From the NCBI GenBank assembly GCA_040954595.2, contig CM082581.2, positions 7,440,001 to 7,504,000 on the forward strand: a stretch of 64,000 bases of DNA, in the 5' to 3' direction. Shown here piece after piece: positions 1-15,304 of this stretch. The stretch's first letter is position 1; each line of letters opens with the position of its first letter. Both the position numbers and the translations under genes were made by a program. The DNA is from Balanoglossus misakiensis. Its lineage: Eukaryota; Hemichordata. The notes under the pieces were generated by a model. The model had not been told where the DNA came from, ran no database searches, and saw nothing but the letters and a program-made list of their open reading frames with translations.

Positions 1-116
1 TGCTGCGGATCAGTTTCTACGATCCCACTGGACCATCACATATCAGCAGTCGGCCATCTTGGATAGCCTCCCCAAACAACGTCACAAACTATTATGACAC
101 TGTACCCTGGAATGCG

Positions 117-205
117 ACAATGTGACTGAATAACGACGCGGTGAATTGCCACAATGTGACTGAATAATGACACGTGCATCTGCCATATCTGTCGACTGAA
201 TAGAC
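117..205. repeat. Short direct repeat, three degenerate copies
   Basis: The words ACAATGTGACTGAATAACGAC (117-137) and ACAATGTGACTGAATAATGAC (151-171) differ at one position. A third, more degenerate copy (TGTCGACTGAATAGACAC) starts near 188. The period is about 34-37 bases. The copies begin near the window edge and may extend to its left. Confidence 0.75.
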
Positions 206-429
206 ACCGATTCGGGCATTAAAATCTAATAATCACAAAGAAATGTCGGACGTGCGGACATACAGCTGGTCAAACAGCCCCACCGGACTCTTTGGGGGCT
301 TTAATACTCGAGGACACCTCCAATATGGCGACACTCGCCACGCTCAGGCGAGAACGTGAAACCGTTCACACCGCGAAACTGTGCAATGAATGTGTACGTT
401 GTCTCGGCGGTACTACAAATTTCTACTGA

Positions 430-2095
<1,666 letters not shown>

Positions 2096-2655
2096 TTCCA
2101 TTACATAATAACTTATAACGAAGTAGTGGTACATGGAATTATAATAAACGACGAGTAATATCGCGTATCGATCGACTTTATCACAACATATGAGTAACGC
2201 CAACGTCTTTCAAGTAACATTTCAAAACGTTTAAATATAAAACAGGGAAGATTATAAATAAAAGAGTGCATTTAACGCATGATCGAAAAGGAAAAAACAG
2301 GAGTTCATTATTAATGCATCGCTTTATCCTTCGCTCTATACAAACCACCGTGCACCGGATCACGAGATGCTGAGCTGCCATCGGCCACATTAGCATGAAG
2401 GATTATTGCTGTCATGCAGTCTGGGGTTATTACGTCCAACATGGACGAGAAAAACGCGTGTGCGTTAACACTGCCGTATAATCTAAGGGGAACTTTAACC
2501 TCCATTCGTCATGCCGGCAACACAATCACCAGGTCGGCATGACCAAGGATGGTTGGGTCATGAAAGTGAATACGGGATAGGTCTTGTTATGATTTACTGC
2601 TTATTATAATGCGGTTAGATTAGACAGACAGACAGAAAGACACGCACGCACTGTG

Positions 2656-2695
2656 CCGTACTGTACTGTACTGTACTGTACTGTACTGTACTGTA
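2656..2695. repeat. (TACTG)n pentanucleotide microsatellite
   Basis: About eight copies of TACTG follow a short degenerate GTGCCGTACTG start. It lies just after a CAGACAGACAGA stretch. Confidence 0.95.
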
Positions 2696-3085
2696 TCTTA
2701 ATGTAAAGTAAATTGTGGGTGTCAAATGAACTAATTTCAGAAAGTGCATAATGACGCATTGAACGTCACATTAACGGTTAAGTTTTAAGTCCACCCAAAA
2801 TGGCAGGTATGTGACCTTCCATTGAAATTTAAACCTTTTAAACGTTAAAGCCACCACTAATCGATTGAACAGAGAAAAGAATCCGAAGATCTTTACGTGG
2901 TTGTATATTTTACCAAAATGTTTTCGATCGAGGGTATCCAAACATAGGTATGTAAAACACACCAATTTTAGGCTGCCTGAGCTGATTAGAGACAATGTAA
3001 CACAGGGGCTGCATCTTTGGCGGGTCATAGGTCACATACTTTGAATGCCGGGGATGAAGCATTTTCGAATGATCCAAAAGACGGA

Positions 3086-3119
3086 CACCCCGCTGGTATT
3101 CAGATCGCCGTGCGGGGTG
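3086..3119. other. 8-bp GC-rich inverted repeat
   Basis: CACCCCGC (3086-3093) and GCGGGGTG (3112-3119) form a perfect stem with an 18-base loop. No function can be assigned. Confidence 0.5.
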
Positions 3120-5129
3120 CCTTGGGGTCTCTTTCCAGTATTCGTTGAAGCATCCACTCCGTATTTACTGTTTTAGAATCTGAGACAAGCTTTAGACATG
3201 ATTATTACGTCTATACAGCATGAGTTACGATCAGACGGTAATTGAATTCACCGAAATATGCAATATATCAATTAAATGGTTATCCCCACAAGAACTCGTT
3301 TTCCAATATTCTAAGGGGTCGCGCGGTTCGGGCCACGGGTCTCCTTGACATCCGAGCGATGTTCAGCTGTTGGGGCGATAAATTGCCTGGCTGTGCAGAG
3401 AGGTAAAAAGTTAAAACAACATCTTAAAACGAATCGAATACTTTCCCGGGGAAAACTCGGGGACTTAACATCAATTACATCGGGGTTAATGATGAAAAGG
3501 AAACGGATGATTGATTCACGCGTGCTACAGAATACTCTAACATAACCAAGTCTAAATCGCGTGCCTTGGGTCTCGCGATGATGCCAAAGAATTAGCGTAC
3601 TGCGTTTATTACCGATGACGCCGCTATACTTGGGCAGCCGGTTAGTCATTTCCACCCAATGATTGTCAAGAGGGGTTTTTCAGTGAGGGTGGGCCTGATT
3701 AATTATAGTAATTACAGATTTGTAATGAATAATTTAATAGATAATATTTCATATCAACATATACGAGAAGTGCACTGTGAACTAGACATTGATTCCAAAT
3801 GTGATTTACTTTGCTACTACAGCGTATTATTGATTCACGACGCGGCCAAGAGGACTCCAGCGAGACAGCGCTATATAAAGCAAACGTTTTCTTTTTTTTG
3901 TTTCATTTACGCGTCACGCACCGCAAGACGTTAACCTATCTGGGAGGTTGAGCTATCGATAAAAATTGTAAACGACTTACCAAATACATGTATCTGTAGA
4001 AACAGTTCTAATAAACCGTCGCGAAACGTTTTCGCGGCTGGGCTTGTCAAAGAAAGGTGAGCTGTGTCGCAGATAAACGCAGTATATGACAGCTTCGTTT
4101 ACATGACAGTGCTTGGGGATCTAGAGAACGTTCGCTAATATATGCAGCTGACGGCGCAATCGTCGAAAGGTCGTTACTAAAGCCAAGGCATGACTGTTTT
4201 ATTTCTCCCCTCTCCTTCTCTCGCTTCCTCCTTCTCTTTGAACTGCTCGACTGCCACTAACAACACTGACTGCCCCTGAACAAGATCACCTATGAATGGG
4301 ACTCCCCCCACGACCGCCTACAACCCTCAAGTATCAGTTGAACGCAGGATACAATACTTCAAAAGGATGAACGTACACGCTTTGAATTTGGAAGCGCCGA
4401 CCTTCATGTTTGAAAGAAGCGACGACACGCATTTTCAGCGAATTTCCTGAAATCGATAGAAGATGCTAGTCAAATAAAAATCGTCGCTCACAACAGATCA
4501 ATAGAATTAGCCATGCGCGAATGCCAAGAGGGCTTTACAGAAACGTGAAGAAGGAAACAAACGATGGGGGTGGGGGGCTCTGCAGTCTGTGTTTAAACAC
4601 GGTTGTTATTTATTAAAATAGCCGTCGTTAATGGATGTTCATTGCCTCCGGAGCGAAGATGCAACTGGACACCAGCATTATGCTTGACAAAAGGACACCC
4701 CCGGGGAGGAATGGGCGAGTGAGTCATGCATGTCGCCAATTATTACCCATAACCTACCACGATTGGATTTCCAAACTACACGAGGGTGTGGAATGCTTTC
4801 AGGGAGGACTGTAAAACTTATTGTATTGTCATTGTAGGGGCTTTGAGCGATATCGCAATTGTTCGGCGTGGCTTCCATTCGTAACATTCAGTCGAAAGTT
4901 CTGTAGCCAATTTACAAAAAAATAAAACACATTGAAAATCCGTCGAATAGGTACAACCGTACATGTAATTACTACGGATGTCTTAAATCGTCCTCCGAAT
5001 GTAATTTCAATGTCAACTCGAAACAGAGCGATGTCGCGGTGAGATTTTTCGTCGACGTATTAGACGCCTGCGTGAGATGTGAGAATTTTCCTTGGTCAGG
5101 CCACACGCAACACACACACGCGCGCCAGT

Positions 5130-5160
5130 CTGCTAATGATCAAATTGCCGCAATTAGCAG
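5130..5160. promoter_or_regulatory. Inverted TAAT pair with 8-bp arms
   Basis: CTGCTAAT (5130-5137) and ATTAGCAG (5153-5160) are perfect inverted copies separated by 15 bases. This is an arrangement used by paired homeodomain sites. The surrounding 80 bases are unusually free of simple repeats. Confidence 0.3.
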
Positions 5161-5799
5161 GCACGCGACATTTGCTGAAATGGCGGTAAAAGAAACCCAT
5201 TAGCTGGCGCTTACTTGCGAAATACTGTGTTTTTATACCAGAAAACATAAGAACAATGGCAAAGGTTTGCCTCTCTTTACATGCTCAGATCAGTGTTTCA
5301 TCAGCACATTAGAACCCACACTCCGAGAAACAAAATCACAGTGTTCCTGTTCACGTAAAGGTTGTAACATTTCGATTGGCAATCTTAACTCTATTTTGGT
5401 CGATTAAAATAGAATTTTTCGATTTTTTTTTCTCAGGAGAGGAAATAGGGGAAAACTGCTAATAATTGTCTTTGCTCTACGTCAATGCGAATTCTTTCAA
5501 AGCGTAACCTTTCCCTGGCCGTTGCTATCGCGACGAATTTTGTGAAATTGGCTCGATAAAATACCCGGATGTGGCAAATGCACCAGGTATACAACCGATC
5601 TATTATCTGCCAGAAATGACATGTGAGGTAAACTGAGAGAATCTTTAAGTAAATGATATGCCTTTTATATTAAAAGATATAAATTTCCAGCTTTCTGTCG
5701 CCCTTTTGACGTCCACGTACACATATCATCTTTTTCATTGGTAATCGCGTTTTACAGTATATAGATGTACATTGCTTAAGTTAGTGTAAGTATTTGTGT

Positions 5800-5955
5800 G
5801 TAAATCTATCTATCTCTATTTATTCTATTGTTTATCTATCCATCTTTCTGACTGTCTATCTATCTACACTGTAGTATTTATCTATCTGTCTGTATATTTG
5901 TCTGTCTATTCTAGTATCTATATATCCAATGTACCCATCCATCTGTATATCTTGA
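5800..5955. repeat. Degenerate (TCTA/TCTG)n microsatellite region
   Basis: Runs of TATC, TGTC and TATCTG alternate for about 150 bases with many interruptions, the profile of an old, decayed tetranucleotide repeat. The open frame across it (rich in Ser, Ile, Tyr and Leu) is a by-product. Confidence 0.85.
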
Positions 5956-8900
5956 TAGCTAGCAAGCCACCCCCTTACCTAATTTATCACCGTCACAAAG
6001 TGGAAAATATGTATTTTTCATGATGAAGTAAGGATATTGGCTTCGTATACTAATGATCTCTCACAATATACATGTAACAACAGATGTGGATTTTTAGAAA
6101 GTGGCTTTATAAGAAGCTAGAGAGAACGATAGAAACATGACAGATCTAACAGAAAAACGTTTCAGCTCGAATAAAATGGTCTGCTTCAAGGAAAATACCG
6201 AATGCATTGTGGATGAACAGCCAATGAGACCTCTCGCTGCTCTAAAAGTACAGAGAGCGTTTTTCTGAAATCAATATACTGTTCCATGCCATCAAAGGAA
6301 GTGTTTTAAACTACCAGCAACGCTGGGTAGTCTATCAAAGGCATCCATTGTGCAGATGGTGAATGATTTGTCATTGGTTAAAAGACCAGGATGTGGACAG
6401 GATGTGATTCACTTCCACGAAAAAAAGGCGGTTTTCAGGCAAGTGGGTCAAATCTTTTTTCTCTCGCTTGCCCATTTTTTTGCGAGCTCGGTTCGTGACC
6501 AAAAATTCAAAGGACTGTTAAGCTCCTTTCCGAAATCACGGGATTAACTAGCCTTGGAAAGCACGTTGACAGGCGGAATTGTGCCGTACACGACGGTGCT
6601 TTGTATCACAGCCGTACACAGAGTGTCAGAATTAGGCTTGGAAATCAACCGAGACGGATGAAAGTTCTAGAATTTCCTTTGAGCGCGGGTAAGATCTAGG
6701 AGGAGCTGTCGAACGCAGTTACTGGTTCATCATATTTTTTTCTGAAACGAGCAATACCTGAATTTTCGTTAACGTTACATCATTTTTAACGAGTCCTGTT
6801 TCAGTTTCAGGACACAACACAGGATGTGTTTATGCCGGATGGCCACTGCTCATTAGAGAATATCACGTGAATGTAAAAGACTCAACCATACATTCAAAAT
6901 TTCTCTGCGGCAAAAAATGGGATAGTCTTCATGAAATGGCACAGGTGACATTAATCGCGACGGCCTACTGTGTAGCACTACACATCTATGCATAATTGAG
7001 CATCCTCAGTCACGTACGCCGGGAAAGAGGCCGACGGGAAGGTCACTTCATATTTCGCAATTGAACTTGAAGTGGTGGTTGACTATCACAAAGACTAGAT
7101 CATGCCTCAGCCTGTTCTTCGTCATTATGGTGAGATATACGTTCTGTGTGTGAGCGTAAAGGGGGAGAGTTAGCTTAACTGCACATTGGCGACTTTTCTG
7201 TTTATAAATACACCATCTGCATTGTTTCCACTGTTCAGGGAGACCCTGCCAACCTATACATGTTATATCAAAGTAGCTTGGAAAGCGTAATAAGAAGTAA
7301 CGATGCATTGTTTGTAATGATCTACATTGTAGCAGTTATATGTTGTGCCTACTTTGACTGGTTAGCAACTGTGTGGTATGGGACCCATACCCCCAGACGA
7401 GAACCCTTCCCTTTAAACATTCACCCCTTGCGATGGGATATGTTGGCCTAATACTGATCAGGGTGCTGTAATACGAACGTCTGATAGTTATTTGAAACGG
7501 AACAATTTCTAGAATATTTTTGTTCTGGGTATCAAATATGTCAACATGCTCTGCTGTTCAGACATTTTAACAAAGGTATAGAATATTTTACACCATCTAA
7601 CTGAAAAAAGGATGGGAACACCCTCCCGATATTTAAAATGTTGGATAGTCTCCTGCCTTAATAAAGCCTACGCTTTAGAACCCATATCATCGTGACAATG
7701 CGCGGTTTGTCTTCTATCAGTCCAGGCTCCAAACTTTTTCACAACTCTTTAAAAAAACTTTCTTTGCGTTAACACCGCTGTTGCCACCCGCTGTGTTGGT
7801 TTAAGTCACAGTTTCCGTTCAACTGACACAAACTTATTTATCCTATCACTCGATAAAACATTCAATTATACATGATCGCGTGAAAGCAACACACAGACCA
7901 CGAAGGTAGATGTTTTCCTCACGTAACACATTGCTTTCATGACTGTGTTATTGCACAAACGAATGTGTCGGCGGAAAGGCGTCTACTTGCTGTGCACGGG
8001 GGAGAAAGTGAGCTGGGCGCAGTAGGTAGCAAGCAATAGCTTCGACACGTCAATTAGCGTGATAACGACATGTCCCCGGAGCGGTAAATTTAATCATATC
8101 ATCCAGAATGACGAGATCTATAGATTCATTAGCGCTTATAGGTCTATTGAAGTGCCGAACTACACTGTCTGTTGACGCAATACTGCAAAATATGTGAGTA
8201 TAAATCTAATGGTACAGCTTTATTACTCCTATGCCTCAAGTTTCAAACTTTACTTACAGAACAACTGGTGGCTATGATGTTCATCTCACAGTTCATTTAT
8301 TCGCTCGCTCGTTTTTCGTTATTGCGTTCTGGGTGCTAAATTAACCCTATGTGCATCTCCAGCACGACCTTTTCTAAGGGTCGGATCGTCAGAGAATCAT
8401 AAACACGTTCACAAAATTGTTAATAATGTGCACTCATGCCAACCCGCTGTGAAGGTCACCCCTCATAGCCCCTCCCGCCGAATGCTTAGCTTACCACAAC
8501 ACATTCATTGCAAGAACAAGCCTAAAGGTGAAACCTCACGTGAACTCTCACATTTCTTTGAACATGACCGCACGTCACAAAGAAATGTCAATATTCAACA
8601 AACTGTGGCGTACTCCCCCCCCCCCCCCCCCTTTACATCTTCCGATTGACAACATTCTGCGCGTGAATTCCCTTATACGGCGCGTACCTCTGTAAGCACG
8701 TCGGGAAACTCACGTAATCTTCACTGTGAATGCCCCATTCTGCGCGATCACGGAGTTGACAAGAATTCGTACCAGACCCTCAGTAGAGGTAGCAAGAGAC
8801 AGGGCACAGGCGACGCGGAAAGGCCGTTGATTTTAACAAATCGAGACAACTGCTGCGAAGTTAACCTGTCCCGCTTGGAGTTCGCGTAAATAATTCAACT

Positions 8901-11900
8901 CGTCCGAGCAGCTCTCGGCCTATCATTAAACATTATCAGCCAGAACTGCTACAATTACCCCGTATTTCACCCGCAGACGCATTAATTTCTCATGACAAAT
9001 TAAAATGACTGCCCAATCTCAGAAAATCGATATATGATTTAATCCCGCTTGACAAGGTACTTCATGTACTTTGCGAATACAAATCAATATATAACGGTCA
9101 TCGATAATTAATATGTCTGATCATATGTCTTTAGGTGTTCCTGCTGTCAAACTGTCTGACAGAGCGCAAGACAAGTAAACGTAAGCGAGTTTTTGAGCAA
9201 CGCAGATTGATGGGCTGTGGTGAATTGTTACATAAATGACAGTGACTAATGGTTTAGAGGTGATCGTTTGATGTAGACGTTCCCGTCCAGATGGGAAAAA
9301 AGAATAAACCTGATGTCAAAAGGAATTAAATTGATGATATAGTTCCTCTAGTGGCCCTTTCCCAATAGCCCGAACCATAAACAGTGGATCTATAGCTAAT
9401 ATAATCTATTTTAATATGCATCCCTGGATTTCTCAGAAAATGTACGATATTAACTGGAATAACACGCAGCCGGTAGTAGCACCAGCAATCTTTGCCTGGA
9501 GATACACTAAGTCTCTGGGCAATGGAGATCTATCTTGTTCGTACGCACCGCCTTGAAACATGTGGAAAGAGACCGTGGTTAAAAGTCTAGTATTATATTT
9601 TTCATTAATTCGGCCGAACTTTCATAAAGTAAACGCCGCCGCCATTGCTGCGGTTACAAAATTCGCCATTGGTTGTGAATTCATTTATACTTTCTGGGTG
9701 GTTGATTTGTCGGTTTGTTATGGGGCCATCTTGTTTTCACGAGATTCTTGCTACTTGGCTACGCACGTCTGCCCTCTTCTAATCTAACCTGTATATAGCA
9801 CGTACCTCTGGTAATATTAATTTCACCGAGGATAATGAAAACGCTTGCCTACTTTAACTGCTGAAGATATTTTTAAGAACGTCTTTTCTTCCCGGGAGAT
9901 CGAGTCGAGTAAAGGTGTGCCCCAAAGAGCCATTAAATCTCTGTGCAAAATGACCTTTTTGACGTGACACTAATTGAGTGATTAAAACTTAGATTGTCAT
10001 AACAGTGTTTTTGTGAGTGGTTGCCACGCATACGTATAAAATAAAGCGCCCGGACTAAACATGCTCAAGCAAGCGGCATTTATGAAAGACATGTGGGTCT
10101 GGTGTTATTACGTCAGCTAGCGCGTTTTTTTAAGATATTCAAAGGAGCCGGCAACTGTACCTGATCATTTATGGCGACGCGTTCCTCTTGCAGCTATAAC
10201 GCACGACACTCAGTTCGCCGAATTCTCGGGTTCGCTTGCCAGCCAGATTTTTCAGCGCTTCCGGTGGCAGTTCGACTGGGGACCGCCTCTGCGTGCGAAC
10301 TGCGTTCAACTGTATAGCACTGTAACGTGGCACACACCAGGAATTTTCAACTGTTCGCGGATCACGCACTGCATGCAACACGCACGGAGCCGGAGTGGGC
10401 GGGTGGGTGGGAAATTAATGTATTTAAATGTGGCAGACCAAGCATCCTATTGCACTCACGATGCAAATGTGCCTTCGGTTAAACTCTATTCAACGGAAAC
10501 TTTGACATTCAAAAATACCTCACCTATTCACGTACTTGACGCATGTCGAATATCTTCAAGACATATGACATCTATAAAAATGCTTTAATTGATAATTCAT
10601 AGCGAACACATGTTTAAAGGTCCGTGCGACGCTTTTCAAGTGGGCCCTTGGAGAATGAAGGGGCTGTTAATAAGGTCCCAGCGCTCATGCGCAGAGAATC
10701 TTCCCAGCGGGCAGTGCACGGTGCACTAAATTTGAATGTGCTTGCATGCCTTAGAGTGGCACTACCTCTTTCTAAAATTTGTCGAACTCAAAATGTGTTT
10801 GCCTGCAAAGATGCTGGAAAACAGCTATATACACAGCACGGAATGCAAATCTTTACGCAGTTATGGGGAGTGGCGATTTGTTGATTGTGCATGACGGCAA
10901 ATTTGTTTGAATTTTTAACTTATTCTGGAGTGATCCAGTTAACCTTAAGCTCAGGTCAATGGCCTGACAATCATGTCACAGGACAAACAACGCACCTGAC
11001 GAGAGGTTTGGTCATATGTTAACTAGGATGTCAATCACAATGGTTAGTTTTGGGGTCATGAGTCCTATTTGCCATTAACATTAACGACCGAGTCGAACCC
11101 ATCCAGGTCTCTTGTAATGACGTTGTTCGGCAGACCATGTCCGCCGTTTCCGAACAGTGAAGATTCGGAATGTCAAGACAATGCTAAATCGGTCAGCGTT
11201 TTACGGGAATGTCAGTGTTTCTTGTCCCGTCTCGTCTACAAATCGGAGTTCCGACTCAGATGACATATGATGCGCAATGCCAAAGATTACCACAATTGTT
11301 ACGAAGGGTATATTCTTTTAGTATTTCACAGCCCAAAAACAGTATTTAACAACGTTCGTTGCCAATTTCAGTGCCAAAACTGAAAACAAGGGATTCAACC
11401 CCGCCACTGTTATTTCGAACGCATATTCACCATGGTGTAAACATCATGCCGTGTTGTCTACATTGGTTATGCACAATGAATAACGTGTGTCGTAAACATG
11501 TACATGTATTGCCCATTTCGAACCAATGATCTATATAGCTAAACCACTGAAGCGGGTCGTAGGAATAGCGTTCACATGTTATTCGCAAACAATGGAAAAT
11601 GTTTACAAGTAACATCTCTTGTGTCTCGGTACAAGGCATATAACGCTCTCGATGTGTAGTTTTATCACTGTCGCCCTTTTAGCAGACAGTTGCCATTAAA
11701 GCGTCGATCATGGTGTTCACAACAGGGCAGGGCGCATGCTCCAGTAATTTCATGGTCAGTCATTTTCGACGACCAAACGGCGAGCGAGACCTGTCCCCGG
11801 GCCGTGAAAATGGACATTAATCTCTTAGCAGGGGATCCTCTTTCGTGGAAAAAAGAGATCGAATCTCAGGAAATATAAGGGACGATAATACACCCGCGGC

Positions 11901-14756
11901 CGGCCGGTCGGGCAGAGGGATTGATTAGTGCCGTAAAAGTACAAGTCAAGTTTAATGCGTTTAAAATAAAAAAGTGCAGCTAAAAATACCGTTCTTAAAC
12001 TATATACTATGTAAGCAATTAGGTATTCCTTACAGGGCACTACTTAAATAATCACAAATCAAATTACCATTGAAATATGTGGCGGCAAAACAGGAAAACG
12101 AAACCCATAAATATCGGTAGCAGGTATGTAGGTTAATTGGGTGTAATACACTCAAACTAAATACTCTGCAATCCGGGTCGGGTATGAGCCTATTGCTCGT
12201 GGCACATGTCGCCCCGTAGCTGATCTAGCACGCGTTCGGGTTATCAGAAATTACAAATTACAGCCGTTCACGCTCCTAATCTTTCCACTTTGGGCGTTTG
12301 CAACACTAGTCGTGTACATAATTATCCAATGTGTGATTGGTGGAAGGGTGATATGACAGTTTGTTTTGGTCCGTGCACTTAAGGGGGCTTTCATTGACGT
12401 TGAAGCTGGTGGCAGCCAGCAATGCAAATCGTGTAAACAATTTCTGAGCTCCCACCTGGCAGAAATGGAAAGTCAAGTTGTACATGTACATGCTTTCGCA
12501 AATGTTCATTCACATTTACTATAATAATCAATTGAGTGAATGTTATTTTAATCGCCTATGAACAGATTAGAACGGCACATACTACTTCACACCCTGAAAT
12601 TCTTCCACCTGACAGAAGACTCTACCTCACAGAAACAGCGGGTGACATGGGGACATCTCCGTCACAGTGTTGTAATACTGATCCACCCATCTTTAGTAGT
12701 TAATGAAAGCTTGACACAATTCGAGTACAAAACCACGTAGAAATTGGGTATTCAGGGCAACACTGTGTGTAAAGGATTTTGAACCTAAGTGTTTGTGATG
12801 AGTTTGGTTTGTTTATAAACCCTTGGCCTGTTCTTGTCGTGTTAATTCCGCGTGACTTCATAAATGTTAAGCGAGCATCCTATTTTCACCATCAAGGAGG
12901 TGACATTTGATCGCATGGACGTCACAGTGTATCTTACATTTGCGTTGGTTGTTTTGCATCCAGGTAATGACAGAGAAGGTGGTAGGTGAAGTGGAACGTA
13001 TGGAAATAGGGCAAAGGGCACCGCCTGGACAGGCAAGTGGGATAGCTGCCCCATCTGTCATACATGACCAACTAGACACGTCAGCAGCTAACCAAAAGAC
13101 CTGACGAACTAACACTCGCAAACATAAAAGTTTCAGCGCGAAGCGAAATGTTGGAATTTGCCTAACAGCGTACGGGTGTCTATAATGCGTCCGTGTTCAC
13201 AGTTCTGTGCACACCTGCCCGATACGGTATGATAATTTTGGAGAATTTTTTGGCGCCTGTTAAATACCGACCTCGCTTCTACCTCGTTTACATGCTGACA
13301 GTAAAACATGTCATTGGAGACGGGGTTATAATGGGGTCATAACTGAAAAGGTGCGTCGACGACAGAAATATGCACAATTTGTATATGACTCTGTATCTGC
13401 TCTTCATACTGAGGATAGTATGCGCTTCAAAAAATCAAAGTCTTGAACTTTTTCTCATAGTTTGCTCAACACTTCGTTTCCTACCTCACATTCTGAAGCC
13501 GTAACATGGTGGAGAATCCGGGTATTGAATTATTCAAATAAGAAGCACCAAGAGTATGTGACCACCCGATAAACGTGCACTTGTGATCATTGAGTTGTAA
13601 GTAAAATCCAAGACGAACACCCTTGAGATCGTATCTTTATTAACAATTTTGTATGCGCTGTCTAAAAAATCAACATCCGATAGCAAAAGAGCATTTCAAG
13701 GGTTGTGTACTTTTTGTGTGTCAACTGAATGTTAATCGGTCGTTTTGACATCACTGTAATTGGTAGCCTTTCAGATGAAATCTCTTCGCCGGTTCACGGA
13801 CTATAAGGAACAGCTGGATTTTGGCATTTTTTATGTGCATGCACATCCCGTCAATACCGAGACGAAACACATCACCGTAGATTTTCCGGGCAGATCCCGT
13901 GTATTGTGCATACGCAGAGGTAGTTATTGTAATGAAGGACGAACATTATCTCGTTTCCTTCCCATCACTGAAAACCTGTCATGAATTTGAACGCACGCCG
14001 ACTCCCTGGCGATGCCCGAGGCCAGGTGCCCGCCGCGAATAGGAAACAGCTGCAATTTTTTTTTACTATTCAGCGTAGTCGCTCGAGTCTCAATTTTGTT
14101 TCGCTAAAAATTACATCATGTATGCCAGGGTGCAGTTTGGCCAAAGAATGGAATTAAACCGGGATATTTCCCCCCGCTCATTAAGAAACATTTCCTCGGC
14201 AATAAGGAGGAATTTCCTGAGACGGAACGGTTGAGAAGATTGGGTTACATTGAAAATGACTACATTATGTTGTTAGTCGTACGAGCGATCCAGAATCAGC
14301 GATGCGTTCTCTATTCCCGATTGGCCATCCAGATGAGAAAACGACCGACTTTCAAATAGAGGCCCGGTCCCACCGTCTTCGCGTCATGTTATTATTTTGT
14401 CCTTAAACCTACGTGCGTGACGGTCATCCAAGCATTGTGACCTGAAACATCACACTTTAAATCATTTAAATGTATAATTGATCGTTTTGATGGCGACAGA
14501 TGTGATATGTGCAATCCATCTTCCCGCCAAGAAAAACCATAATACTATAATAATAAAGAGAAGTCGCGTCTACTATCATAAATAACTTTTCTCTGGATAT
14601 CCAGACAGAAACGTATACGCGTATCGCTTTGAAAAATTGGGGGATATTAAGGAAGATTTGTATGGGGCTTATCGTTGAAACTTGATATACCTATTTGAGA
14701 AAGATTATTTCAGAACGTATTATCTACAAACGTGTATATATCCTGACGGGAAGGAT
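5956..14756. other. Intergenic, no supported gene
   Basis: Unique sequence with the C17 tract at 8.6 kb and one weak exon-like segment at 12.96-13.10 kb. Open frames are all under 90 codons and look random. No tRNA-like or transposon-like signature is seen. Confidence 0.55.
8615..8631. repeat. Poly-C tract (17 bases)
   Basis: This is the longest of several C homopolymers in the window. Others are at 16793-16802, 17258-17270, 40033-40042, 49302-49311, 53057-53070 and 60077-60089, and a G tract is at 59627-59636. Lengths of such runs are often wrong in assemblies. Confidence 0.9.
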
Positions 14757-14906
14757 GGTTACAAATGGTTCTAATCATTCAGCGAAAATCACCGTGGCTT
14801 CAGGGTGATCTGGAAAAGTATAACAATATTCTGACTGGAGGGGCGGTTGCAACTGGTTCTGAAAATCGTTTTGCACAAAAACCACTGTCGCTTCAGGGTT
14901 CTCTTT
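14757..14906. repeat. Diverged tandem duplication, about 90-bp unit
   Basis: GGTTACAAATGGTTCT at 14757 recurs as GGTTGCAACTGGTTCT at 14845. CACCGTGGCTTCAGGGT near 14790 recurs as CACTGTCGCTTCAGGGT near 14883. Offsets of 88 and 93 bases show two copies in tandem with small indels. Confidence 0.7.
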
Positions 14907-15304
14907 TACGAAATCTCGCCATAATTGCGGATTTCCTTTCCTCGTTCATGTAATCTGTGACATCAATGGCGTATTAGAGGGGGTTTCTTCTTCCTGAAAT
15001 CGGGGTATTTCCTCATAGATCGGGCGCTGGCGGGGAATCCATGTTTTTTTGTTCTGACATCACGTATACAGCGAAGAGAATATTTCCGATTCTCCATTTG
15101 CATAATTACTTGTGACGTGATGGGTCACATTGTGGGTCTACTGTGTTGTCGTCTCACACACAGGAATACCGTGTGGCGTCGATCTGTATTATTATTCCCC
15201 GAGGACGTAGTCTTGGGGCTAATGAATTGGGCTACGCCCGTCAGTATGTCCGAACGCAACATACTAGTAAATGTACATGCCGATTCATTCAAATTTAGTT
15301 CTGC

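Larger units (their letters stand above)
2696..5799. other. Intergenic, mostly featureless
   Basis: No coding exon is supported. Noted items are the GC-rich inverted repeat at 3.09 kb, an E2F-like palindrome at 4.02 kb and the TAAT pair at 5.13 kb. Everything else looks like unique, CpG-retaining intergenic sequence. Confidence 0.6.

Noticed and set aside
11090-11120. tRNA T-loop-like GGGTTCGACTC on the minus strand
   Set aside because: No matching acceptor or anticodon stems could be built around it. No other tRNA-like box pair was seen in the window.
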